This document shows, piece after piece, positions 35,401 through 43,500 of a DNA stretch of 64,000 nucleotides. The first letter of the stretch is position 1, and every line of letters begins with the position of its first letter. Made by a program: the position numbers and the translations under genes. This stretch comes from Actinopolyspora lacussalsi (GTDB lineage: Bacteria; Actinomycetota; Actinomycetes; Mycobacteriales; Pseudonocardiaceae): contig JAURUC010000001.1 in the NCBI GenBank assembly GCA_030803735.1, positions 1,745,501 through 1,809,500 on the forward strand, in the 5' to 3' direction. Below the pieces are notes generated by a model that worked only from the letters and a program-made list of their open reading frames with translations, had not been told where the DNA came from and did no database searches.

Positions 35401-36531
35401 AGCCTCGGGGTGATCACCATGGGGCAGAAGCACATGAGCCGTGTGGACGACGCCATCCGAAAGGCACTGCGGGACCGGCCGGAGCTGCAGGACTTCTTCG
35501 ACGAGAACGCCGAACCCAGCAGGCGCTTCTTCGTCAAGAACCTCGAACGCGTCCAGGGTGACGAGCGTGACGCGATCATCCTGACGCTGGGGGTGGCCAA
35601 GCGGGCCAACGGCACCGTGGCGCGCACCGGCTTCGGTCCGCTCAACAACGAGGGAGGGCCGCGCCGACTGAACGTGGCGGTCAGCCGCGCCAAGACGAGA
35701 ATGACGGTGGTCAGTTCCTTCGGACCCCACGATCTGGCACCTCGTGAGGAACGAACCGGTACCGAGCTGCTCCGCCGCTACCTGGAGTTCGCCCAGAACC
35801 AGACGCGGATCGACCAGGTCGGAAGACAACAGCCGGTCGAGTTGAACGGGCTGGAGCGGGACATCCACGACGCGCTGCGCGAACGCGGAATCGAGGTCTA
35901 CCCGCAGTGGGGGTATTCCCAGTACCGCATCGACTTCGCGCTGGCTCACCGCGACGAACCGGGTCGGATGATCCTGGCCGTGGAAGCCGACGGCGACAGC
36001 TATCACAACTCGTACAGCGTGCGGGACCGGGACCGGTTGCGGCAGGCCCATTTGGAGAACCTCGGCTGGCGGTTCCACCGGGTGTGGGCCTCGGCCTGGT
36101 TCGCCGACCGGGAGGGCGAGACCGAACGCATCGTCAAGGCCTGGGAACAGGCCATGATCGATGCCGAACGCGAGCCCGCGCCCGCCGTTCCCGACAAACC
36201 CGAGAGTCCCGGGAACATCGGGGACACCAGGGACACCGGGGACACCAGAGATACCAGGGACACCGGGGGCACCGCGCCGCCCGAGGTCACCATCACCCGT
36301 GGCCCGCGTCCCGCGATCACCCCCGGGTTGCGGATAGCGGATTACGGCGAGGAGGAGCTGGTCGAGTTGTGCGGCTGGCTGCTGACCGACCGGTTGCCCC
36401 TCGACCGGCAGGAGCGGATCGAGCAGGCGATGCGTGAACTCGGTTTCAAACGCAAGGGGTCACGCATCGTGGAGCGACTGACCAGAGCCGTCGACACCGC
36501 GCAGCAACAGGCCGACAAGGAGCAGAGTTGA
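32428..36531 (+). CDS. DUF4011-type SF1 helicase with C-terminal Vsr-like nuclease domain
   Basis: 1367 residues. N-terminal region (WANKLVDLGTTNTLLHFKNR) is DUF4011-like. Walker A EGPPGTGKSQTIANIIAGAA near residue 305, a long coiled insertion at 380-800, Walker B VVFDEASQIEP near 842, GDDKQLPPTNFF, and C-terminal motifs ERVQGDERDAIILTLGV and RRLNVAVSRAK make an Upf1-like helicase. Residues 1140-1245 form a Vsr/MTES_1575-type nuclease (RIDFALAHRDEP, ILAVEADGDSYHNS with the D and E-x-D acidic residues). A repeat-built linker (GDTRDT iterations, 1265-1290) leads to a DUF3320-like tail. Single-gene defence proteins of this architecture have been described (Hhe-type; recollection). The stop overlaps the HEPN-like gene. 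Confidence 0.85.
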   Translation: MSTENDQELQELVRAKAEEWANKLVDLGTTNTLLHFKNRKTTTLDLTSADPDELRTLLTGSETRLSSLFRETDAHKDASKRIRDIRRRINAAEEEQGVEVGKVAQGLVRTEQQVRGSESVPATRAPLLLRTLRIESRTVSENDFVLRLDDVEINQVLLYALDRKYGLDIDHERFTSAVEDRLSQHEDPGEQLESVYGELVDLAARQDMGIELERSVVIGLFNYEKLPMVKDLRNSTELLAQHELVAALAGHRASTEAVREESTGFAPPPPDEIAPNTEHPVQDADSSQQGAINSALADQHVLVEGPPGTGKSQTIANIIAGAAAQGKRVLFVSEKRAAIEAVTNRLAEVNLADLVFDLHQRKVDKKQLAQRLQESLQATSRQQPAETGELHQRLAERRDSLRVSSDELHARRDPWEKSAYEVQLELLKLGEQHRTDHFFRDSTLRALDAATVRRLEQELHQFVDAGGLRILRKESPWWQADIRTEADLRRVTAELDELTTRTLRDGQQGMHALLRQTGLTPPTDLEGWQHVLELLDEVRDSVEAFGSDVFGTQLDDWWLATASRKQRARDGRKLGWRQRRTLLKEVRRASTDGITKKWALHAKLNEIVRQRDRWSELGGGQVQPAEVVDLRQTMETFHTLRNQLTSVAMCARLTDYESRPTEQVQEELRELAADKNTMWQMPRINELLDEFRRLGLTELLGEAARRDATGEQTWLLFRHCWLRCLFDEFKFRIPALREVNGEQRNRTVDEFQEADREHRGTSAQRVRWAVADALRRVRDEFPDETDLLRKQANKKSRHLPIRRLVERAPHVLLALRPCWAMSPLVVSSTLPPERLFDLVVFDEASQIEPHDAVTSLARGRRLVVAGDDKQLPPTNFFSRMLEEPSEAADEDDDDGDLRDYESILTTMRSLIPIRRTLRWHYRSRDERLIAFSNEEIYNNELVTFPGARWDTPVTLDVVDGVASPGQDGSAPEEVERVVERVLEHAEFRPHESLGVITMGQKHMSRVDDAIRKALRDRPELQDFFDENAEPSRRFFVKNLERVQGDERDAIILTLGVAKRANGTVARTGFGPLNNEGGPRRLNVAVSRAKTRMTVVSSFGPHDLAPREERTGTELLRRYLEFAQNQTRIDQVGRQQPVELNGLERDIHDALRERGIEVYPQWGYSQYRIDFALAHRDEPGRMILAVEADGDSYHNSYSVRDRDRLRQAHLENLGWRFHRVWASAWFADREGETERIVKAWEQAMIDAEREPAPAVPDKPESPGNIGDTRDTGDTRDTRDTGGTAPPEVTITRGPRPAITPGLRIADYGEEELVELCGWLLTDRLPLDRQERIEQAMRELGFKRKGSRIVERLTRAVDTAQQQADKEQS

Positions 36532-37379
36532 CGTTTCCGCTGGACGATCGGACCGCCGAACGAATCGCCGAGGTGATCGTCGACATCGGAGGTCCCTACG
36601 AGCGCAAGACGTATCAGCTGGAGAAGCTGCTGCGGCACGCGGGCTGGTCGGCTCCGCCCGAGTACGACGGATCACCTCGGATCGAGTGGCTGTCCGAGCA
36701 ACTGATCGACCGCAAGGAGAACCGTTCCGACATCGAACGGTTACTGTGCCGGGTCTGCGATCCCCGGGAGTACGAGGACGGCGAAAGTTCCGCCGAGGAG
36801 TTCCGCGAGGCGATCAACACCAGGCTGGCGGCGGAGCGGCTGGTGGTCTCCCAGACGGGAGGCCGTCCGGTGCTCGGCACGCTGGACTCCGACGGGGAGC
36901 AGGCGGTCTTCTCCGCACCCGAGGACCTGGACCGACGACTGCGGCTGTTGATTGAGGAGGAGGAAGCGGTCGACCTGCTGGTCAACCGGGTGAACGAGAC
37001 CCGGTTGTGCCAGGACAGCGGTGCCCACACCATGGCGATCATCGGTATCGGGAGTTTCGTCGAGGGACTGCTGTACGCGTTGCTGACCGAACGGGACGAG
37101 AAAATCCGGAAGAACGGTTTCGTCGGGAGGAACGGCAGGAACACCCCCGCCAACCGCGCTGGGTTGGAGCTCATGCTCGACACCGCACACGAGAAGGAGT
37201 GGATCCAACTCGACGCGAAGGACTTCATGGACAACGTTCGCAAGTACCGGAACTTCATCCACCCGCGTGCCGAGCTGGAGAAGCAGCCAAGGTTCGACAA
37301 GGGCAGCGTGGCACTGTGTTGGGGCCCGGTGCAGGCGATCCTCAACGACATCGAGGAAAGCATCGAACCGGTCCGGTGA
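36528..37379 (+). CDS. HEPN-like protein coupled to the helicase-nuclease
   Basis: 283 residues, initiating at TTG 36528, which overlaps the helicase stop (TTGA). AGGAGCAGAG upstream acts as ribosome binding site. N-terminal 70 residues look like a small effector-associated-type domain (ERIAEVIVDIGGPYERKTYQ). The C-terminal 120 residues are helical with VRKYRNFIHPRAE near 235-248. The R-x4-6-H pattern there is the RNase motif of HEPN proteins found in abortive infection systems. It is likely translated in fixed ratio with the helicase; a toxin role is inferred. Confidence 0.75.
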   Translation: MTFPLDDRTAERIAEVIVDIGGPYERKTYQLEKLLRHAGWSAPPEYDGSPRIEWLSEQLIDRKENRSDIERLLCRVCDPREYEDGESSAEEFREAINTRLAAERLVVSQTGGRPVLGTLDSDGEQAVFSAPEDLDRRLRLLIEEEEAVDLLVNRVNETRLCQDSGAHTMAIIGIGSFVEGLLYALLTERDEKIRKNGFVGRNGRNTPANRAGLELMLDTAHEKEWIQLDAKDFMDNVRKYRNFIHPRAELEKQPRFDKGSVALCWGPVQAILNDIEESIEPVR

Positions 37380-37390
37380 CACCGACCGGT
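37367..37390. terminator. Hairpin at convergent gene ends
   Basis: ACCGGTCCGGTG (37367-37378) and CACCGACCGGT (37380-37390) are near-perfect arms spanning the stop of the HEPN-like gene, facing the drmC stop at 37512. The tight centre means only the outer pairs can form. Confidence 0.4.
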
Positions 37391-37511
37391 AGCACCTGAT
37401 CCGTCGGATTCAGGGAACGCCCGGCGGTACTCGCGACTTTCCCGCGCGGTCGCCGAAGCCGGGGATTCCGGGGCGTTCCCGGAACCCGCCCCGGCTTCAT
37501 CCGCCCGGGCT

Positions 37512-38300
37512 TCACCCGCGCTCTTGCTGCCGCGTCTCCGCCAGCCGTTCGAGGATTCCCCTGGTCTTGAGTTCGGTGAGGTGCTCGGCGGCGCGCTGCG
37601 GGGCGGTCCCGCCGCGCACCCGCAGCCCCGCCTCGATGTTGCGGTCCACTCCGGACTGGGTGAGGTTGGCGCTGGAGACCAGCAGTTCGCGCCGGTCGGC
37701 GACCGCGATCTTGGCGTGGGTCCTGGAGTTGCGCTCGGTGCGCTGCCGCGGCGGCCAGTGCCACAACTCGATGCCGCCGATCCCGGCGAAGGCATCGACC
37801 GGTTCGGGGCCACCGAGCGCACCCCGCGCGCCCCGCAGGGTCTCCACGACCACGGTGACGGCCACTCCCCGCTCGACCGCCGCGCGCAGCGCCCGCCGCA
37901 GCTGCTCGTGCGGCCGTGCCGAGTAGGTCATCAGCATCAGCTCGTGGTTCGCCCGCTCGATGAGTTCGACCAGCACCCGCGCGGTGGCCCGCACCGGCAC
38001 GGGGTGGGTGCCGGGGCCGCTCCAGACCGGTTCGACCGCGATCTCGGCGGCACGGCGGTTGTATCCGGCGGTCAGTCCGCGCAGGAATCCCGCGGTCTCC
38101 TCGGCCGAGCGCCCCTCCGTCACCTGGGCGTCGAGGACGGCCCGCGCGGTCTCGGTGTACTCCTCCCCCGGCCCGGCCAGCACGGCCTGTTCCGGCCAGC
38201 CCGCCTGGATGCGGTCGGCCAGCGTGCGCAGCGCGCTCGCCCCGAGGCGGGGTAACGCCTCGGCAGCGACGCTTTCCAGCTCGGACGGTTCGCCGGTCAT
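37512..38300 (-). CDS. drmC: DISARM protein DrmC, phospholipase D-like
   Basis: 262 residues. The single HxK(x4)D motif of the phospholipase D/nuclease superfamily is in THAKIAVADRRELLVSSANL near residue 195, within the family-typical C-terminal half. MLMTYSARPHEQLRRALRAA and VTVVVETLRG form the Rossmann-like first half. A second HKD motif is absent, so an active form would dimerise. ATG 38300 is preferred to the GTG six bases upstream because the GAGGG box is correctly spaced. It is the terminal gene of drmA-drmB-drmC and lies 10 bases after drmB. Confidence 0.9.
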   Translation of the reverse strand: MTGEPSELESVAAEALPRLGASALRTLADRIQAGWPEQAVLAGPGEEYTETARAVLDAQVTEGRSAEETAGFLRGLTAGYNRRAAEIAVEPVWSGPGTHPVPVRATARVLVELIERANHELMLMTYSARPHEQLRRALRAAVERGVAVTVVVETLRGARGALGGPEPVDAFAGIGGIELWHWPPRQRTERNSRTHAKIAVADRRELLVSSANLTQSGVDRNIEAGLRVRGGTAPQRAAEHLTELKTRGILERLAETRQQERG

Positions 38301-38310
38301 GCCCACACCC

Positions 38311-40215
38311 TCACGGCCGCTCGCGGTACAGCGCCAGGTCCTCGTGCTCGTCGACGGGAACCACGAACCTGCGATCCAGGAACCGGTTGCCGCGTTCGCA
38401 GGTGGTCTCGGAGACGAACAGGCAGACGTGGCAGGCGGCGCCGTGCAGGTGGTCGGCGGGTGGCTGCGGGAGCCGCTCGGCGCACAGCGGGTCGGAGGAA
38501 CAGCGCCGCGCCTCGCTCAGCGCGCGCCGGGTCAGCCGCACCAGCCGGTCGGGTTCGGCCTGCGAGACCAGCCCGCCGAGGGTGCCCTCGGCGTCGGGCA
38601 CCGCGGTGTAGAGCAGGATGCCGCTGCGCGGGTCGTCCTCGGTGCCGGCGTAGATGCGTTCGGACAGGTTGGCCGAGCTGTAGCCGCACTCCAGGGCGAT
38701 GGTGCGGATCAGCAGGTGCGAGAGGGTGTGCAGCGCGAGATAGCGCGGGCCGGGCCAGTTGCGCATCTCGTCGAACTCGCCGGGGATGCGGTCGGAGTAG
38801 CGGTTCTTGCGGAACTCCGCGTAGGCCCGTCGGTGGCGGTGCATCGCCTGCGACTCGGCGGCGCGGCCCTCCCAGCCGAACAGCAGGTCCTCGGGCACGC
38901 GCAGGAAGATCCCCTCGCCGCGCACCTCGCTGGCGGGCACCCACTGCGGCGTAGACCGGGCCAGCGGGGCGCGGGTGACCAGCTTGGGGTCCTCCGGATC
39001 GGGCGCGTCGAGTCGGGTGAACCCGGTCAGCGCGCGGACCTCGCGCAGCCGTTCGGCCTGCACCACGTCGGCGTAGTAGCCCGCCAGTTCGGGCGGGGCT
39101 CCGATGCGCCGCAGCGTGAAGTCGTCGGTGGGTGCGGGCAGCTCGGACGCGGCGAACACCTCCCATTCGGGGGTGCGCAGGTCGGGCTGTTCGGTCTCGC
39201 TGTCCTCCTCGCTCTCCTGCTCCATCCTGGCCCGCACTCGCTCGACCGCCGCCTCGATCTCGGCGTCGCTCCAGCCGGTGAGTTCGTGGAAGGCGGGCAC
39301 GTTCTCCCGCGCGTAGGGATACATCGCGGCGGGCAGCGTGGACACCGCGTTCCAGTGCTGCTCGACCTTGGTCTCCAGCTCGCTCGCCTCGGTGCGGGGC
39401 ACCGCCAGCACCGAGAGGTTCTGCGGGAACCACTGGTTGGAGGCACCGACCGTGAGGACCTTGGGCGCGCACCCGCAGCCCTGCGGGTCGAACCGGTTCA
39501 GGTGCGGGTGCCTGCCCCGGCAGCGCGGCAGATTCTGCTCGCCGCGCTGGCCCATGGCCTGACCCATGTTTCGGTGCTCGCCGCAGCTGACGCATTTGAT
39601 CTCGACGTTGACGCCGCGGTTGCCGCCGCGGTCCTCCATCCGCAGCCGGGGCTGTTTCACCTTGGGGCACTCGGCTCCGTGGTGGACGAACTCCGGGTAG
39701 GGGAAGTCGTCCAGGTGCCCGGCGGTGCAGGAGATCAGGAACCGGGAGGAGATCGCCAGCGGCGGGGCTCCGCTCTTCTTGACGCCGCAGCCCTGGTGGA
39801 AGAACCGGGCGTCCTGCGGCCTGCGGGGCACCTCGTTCTCGAAGCCGAACACCCGCGAGTCCACCGGGGCGAGCTCGTTGCAGGCGGTGCAGCGCAACCA
39901 GGAGGGAAACGGCACGGTCGGCACGCCCACCCTGGACGCCGGACCCCGCGGGTCCTGGTCGAGGCCGTCCAGCCAGGGCGCGGGCAACAGCTCCTTGACG
40001 TTCTTGCCGAAGATGCCCTGCACCGCGGAGAGCAGTCGGGGTTCGGCGATCGGTTTCCAGTCGTGTCGGTCACGGACGTCGTTGTAGTTCCAGTCGTCGA
40101 GCCCGCGCACCAGCACGGAGAAGTTGGGCATGTCGACCAGCGCGCCGACCCCGCTGGTGAACATGAGGTGGCTCGGGCGGACCGAGCCCACGCGACGGCG
40201 ATGATTAGTGGTCAT
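38311..40215 (-). CDS. drmB: DISARM protein DrmB, DUF1998
   Basis: 634 residues from ATG 40215 with AAAGGAG upstream. The N terminus RRVGSVRPSHLMFTSGVGAL is the conserved opening of DrmB. Several Cys pairs (CTACNELA, CTAGHLDDFPYPEFVH, CVSCGEHRN, GCGCAPKV) predict structural zinc sites. The C-terminal DUF1998 domain has LHTLSHLLIRTIALECGY, GILLYTAVPDAEGTLGGL and the final CHVCLFVSETTCERGNRFLD. DrmB pairs with DrmA to form the DISARM core complex that blocks incoming phage DNA. It is separated from drmA by 324 bases containing two repeats, unlike the tight drmB-drmC junction. Confidence 0.93.
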   Translation of the reverse strand: MTTNHRRRVGSVRPSHLMFTSGVGALVDMPNFSVLVRGLDDWNYNDVRDRHDWKPIAEPRLLSAVQGIFGKNVKELLPAPWLDGLDQDPRGPASRVGVPTVPFPSWLRCTACNELAPVDSRVFGFENEVPRRPQDARFFHQGCGVKKSGAPPLAISSRFLISCTAGHLDDFPYPEFVHHGAECPKVKQPRLRMEDRGGNRGVNVEIKCVSCGEHRNMGQAMGQRGEQNLPRCRGRHPHLNRFDPQGCGCAPKVLTVGASNQWFPQNLSVLAVPRTEASELETKVEQHWNAVSTLPAAMYPYARENVPAFHELTGWSDAEIEAAVERVRARMEQESEEDSETEQPDLRTPEWEVFAASELPAPTDDFTLRRIGAPPELAGYYADVVQAERLREVRALTGFTRLDAPDPEDPKLVTRAPLARSTPQWVPASEVRGEGIFLRVPEDLLFGWEGRAAESQAMHRHRRAYAEFRKNRYSDRIPGEFDEMRNWPGPRYLALHTLSHLLIRTIALECGYSSANLSERIYAGTEDDPRSGILLYTAVPDAEGTLGGLVSQAEPDRLVRLTRRALSEARRCSSDPLCAERLPQPPADHLHGAACHVCLFVSETTCERGNRFLDRRFVVPVDEHEDLALYRERP

Positions 40216-40256
40216 AAAGCTCCTTTCCGGAGCGGCATGTCGTACGGCTTTGGGTG

Positions 40257-40371
40257 GCTGCTCGCTTGGCGGAACCTCTCGCACGGCTCTCGCTGCGGTG
40301 CCGGAGACATCGGGTAGGTACTACACAACGTCTCCGACGTCCTCGCGAGAGCCGCACGGGAGAACCCGCGG
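40257..40371 (-). repeat. Long hairpin repeat element, copy 3 (reverse orientation)
   Basis: The reverse complement matches copy 1 closely, including the GTCGGAGACG/GATGTCTCCGGC inner stem and the flanks CGCTTGGCGGAACCTC and GAGAACCCGCGG. It lies between drmA and drmB. Confidence 0.85.
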
Positions 40372-40447
40372 GTGGTTGGGCTGCGTGAGTGGTAGGAGTG
40401 CGCCCCGCGGGGGCGGTAGGTGCTCGGCACCGCGCCGAGGGCGCCGC

Positions 40448-40463
40448 GATTTCGCGAGAAATT
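40448..40463. repeat. 16-base palindrome, copy 5 (reverse orientation)
   Basis: GATTTC-GCGA-GAAATT, the reverse complement of the motif seen in the hydrogenase region, between drmA and drmB. Confidence 0.75.
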
Positions 40464-40539
40464 GACGCCGCTGTGCCGGATATTCCAGTGCGTGCGGCAC
40501 CGCCAACACCTGGGAGAGCCGAGCGAGGGTGGAACGCTG

Positions 40540-43500
40540 TCACGGTTTGCGTTTGGTGGTGGGCAGTGCGGTGTCGCCGAGTTCGTCGCCCTCGGGGATC
40601 TCCTCGTCCTCGGCGTCGGGCTCGCCGTCCGGGGCGGGCGCGAAGGTCCAGGCGGGAGCGTTGTAGAGGGTCTGGAACAGCTCCTCCCCGCCGGGCACGA
40701 GCAGGTTGATCTCGTTCTCGGTCTCGCGCATCGACTGCGCCACGGTGCTGTCCCGCCAGGCGTGGTCGCCGGGCTTGGTCAGCAGCGCGCGGCGGGGCTG
40801 CTCCCCCCGTCCGGCGGAGCGACCGACGTAGCCGACCGAGTGCTCGCCGTCCTGCTCGCCGCTCCAGAGGTCCTTGGTGCGGCCGAGCCGTTCCGCCAGG
40901 TAGTCGCGCCCCCGCTGCCCCCGCACGGCTTCGGCGCGGTCGAGCATCCGTTCGGTGATGCGCTCCACCAGCGGGGAGTCCAGCGCCACTTCCTGCGCGT
41001 CGTTCTCCCCGGAGTGCGGCTCGGCGGCGTTGCGCACCGCCGCCACGAACGCGGCGGTGACTCCCCGGTCCAGCGCGCGGCGGGTGTAGGGGGTGACCGA
41101 GAGCGCCTCGACCTGCCGGTAGAAGGTGGCGTGGTAGTGCTCGAAGTCCTCGTAGTGGGCCAAATCGCGGGGCCTGGTCCAGTTGTAGAGGGTGACGACC
41201 AGCCCCGGCCCGCTGTCGGTGCGGCCCACGCGGGAGGACGCCTGGATGTACTCGGCGGTGTTCTTGGGCTGGCCGGTGACCATCATCAACCCGAACCGGG
41301 AGACGTCCACGCCGACCTGCAGCATCGAGGTGGCCAGCACCACGTCCACCGGGTCGCGGCCGTCCTTGCGGCGCTGTTCGCGGCGTGCGCTGAGCGGATG
41401 CGGCTCGGGGGTGTCCTTGCCGCGGGAGGACTTGCGCCGCTGCTCGTAGATCTCTCGCAGGTTCGCGCGGATGGCGTGGCGCCGCGTGGTGGTGTCGATC
41501 TCGGCGTCGAAACCGTTCTCCAGGTGGGTGAGCACCTCGCTGATGTCGGCCGAGGAGATGCGGGAGGTCAGCTCCTGGATGTTGAGCATCGCGGCGCGGC
41601 TGGGCAGCCGGTCGGAGATGCCGCGCCTGCGGCCGTGGGTGCGGACGCGGGTGGCCACGTCGTCGTCGAGGGAGCGCCGCATCCCGGCGAGTTCCCTGGT
41701 GGCGTTGAAGTAGCCGACCAGCGTCATGTACGGGTCGGCCGCCGCGCCGTGCTGGTCGAACAGGGTCTGCCCGGCCAGCAGCAGTATCTCGGCGACGCGG
41801 ATCTCGGCGGATTTCAGCCGCACCCCGTGGGCGCAGATCCCGAGGTAGCGCCTGCCGGGTTTGTCCGCGGTGGACACCTGGTGTGAGAAGAACGTGTCGG
41901 AGACCTCGGTGACCTGCGGCGGGAACACCGCCAGATCGCGGTTGAACACCCCGCGCACCTGCTCGCCGGAGCGTTTGGTGGTGGCGGTGGAGGCGATGAT
42001 CTTCGGCCCGGCCTCGTTGCCGCCGGGTGTGCGCCAGCAGCACAGCTCGTCCACCGCGGACTCGAACAGCCCGACGGTGGTGCCCAGCGCCCCGGAGATC
42101 AGGTGCAGCTCGTCCTGGATGATCAGGTCGGGCGCGCGCAGCCGCGCCACGGGCTTGCTGCTCACGTTCGGGTGGCCGCTCTTCTTCTGGTGCTTGTCGG
42201 CGCAGCCGGTCTCGGCGTCGAGGTCGGCGTGGCGGTAGCCGTGCCGGGGGCACCAGCGGCGCACCCGGCCGAACAGCATCCCGGCGTAGCCCTTCCAGGG
42301 CAGCTGGGCGAGCTTGTCCACGGTGGCGATGACGAGGCTGGGCAGCAGCCGGTAGATCTCCTCGTCGACGGTGAGGATGGGCAGGCCCTCGGGCGAGTGC
42401 GGTTTGGAGAACGGGCAGGCGTCGCTGCCCTCGGCGTTGGGGCAGTGCAGCAGCACCCGGCGGGTGGCGGTGTCGACCTCGGCGTCGCGGTGGGCGAGCA
42501 GCGCGGAGCCGCACCAGGGGCAGGCCAGGGTCTGCAGCACGTTGGCGCGTTTGCCGTCGCCGGCCTCGCGGGCGTCCCGGATCTGCTGCTCGGCCTGGCC
42601 GAACCAGTTGGGTGAGACGCTGCCGCCGACCCACAGTCCGATGCGGAACGGTTCGGCGCCCCAGGTGGCCTCGTCCTCGCGCCGGATCATCTCCGCCGCG
42701 CACACCAGCGCCGCGGCGCGCTGGAACTGCTGCGCGGTCAGCAGCCGCAGGGTGTAGCGCATCAGCACCGCCACCCCGGCCCCGCCGTCGCGGGCGTCCT
42801 CGCCGCTGCCGAAGGTGCCCTGCAACCGGCGGATGGCGAAGGTGAACGCGGTCAGCCCGAGGTAGGCCTCGGTCTTGCCGCCGCCGGTTGGGAAGAACAG
42901 CAGGTCGAGCACGGCGTTCGAGTCGGCTGCGCGTTCGGCGTGGTCCGGGTCGACCAGCGAGGGCAGGTTCAGCAGCACGAAGGCGAGCTGGAACGGCCGC
43001 CAGGAGGCCCCGGCCGCGCCGTTGGCCTGTACCCGCTGCTTGGCCTCGGGGTAGCCGATCTCGGTGGTCTCGCGCAGCCGCGCGAGGTCGGTGTGGCGGC
43101 GTTGGGCGGCCATGGCGCGGTTGGCGAACCGGAACGCGGCCAGCGCGTCGGCGTGCCCGGGGTGTTCGGGGTCGGTGAGCAGGTCGATGCCCGCCTGTAC
43201 CCGGTCGGCGGCGCGGCGTGCCTGGAAGACGGCGGATTCGGCGGTCTCACGCAGCGAGTCGGGCAGTTCCCGCGCTTCGGACTCGCGCTGGTCGAGCCAG
43301 CGGCGGTACCCCTCGGACAGTGGTGCCAGCCCGGCGCGCAGTTCGAACGACGCTGCGGTGGCGAGGGTGTCCATGGCGAGTTCGGTGCCCGCCAGCGGGC
43401 TGCCCTGCTGGTTGCCGGGCGCGACGGTGGCGGGGACCTCGTAGGTGGGCAGCCAGGTGGTTTCGAGCTGGTGGGCGCGGCGGGCGCCGGGGGTGGTGTG

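Larger units (their letters stand above)
40216..40539. other. drmA-drmB gap occupied by repeats
   Basis: No gene. The gap holds the drmB ribosome binding site, hairpin repeat copy 3 (40257-40371) and palindrome copy 5 (40448-40463). It may uncouple drmB-drmC expression from drmA. Confidence 0.6.

Noticed and set aside
36200..36280. Tandem repeat as a separate element inside the DUF4011-type helicase gene
   Set aside because: It is a 9-base codon-phased repeat giving a GDTRDT linker, and the reading frame continues through it.
38297..40317. Open frames on + strand opposite drmB and drmC
   Set aside because: Antisense shadows without motifs or ribosome binding sites.
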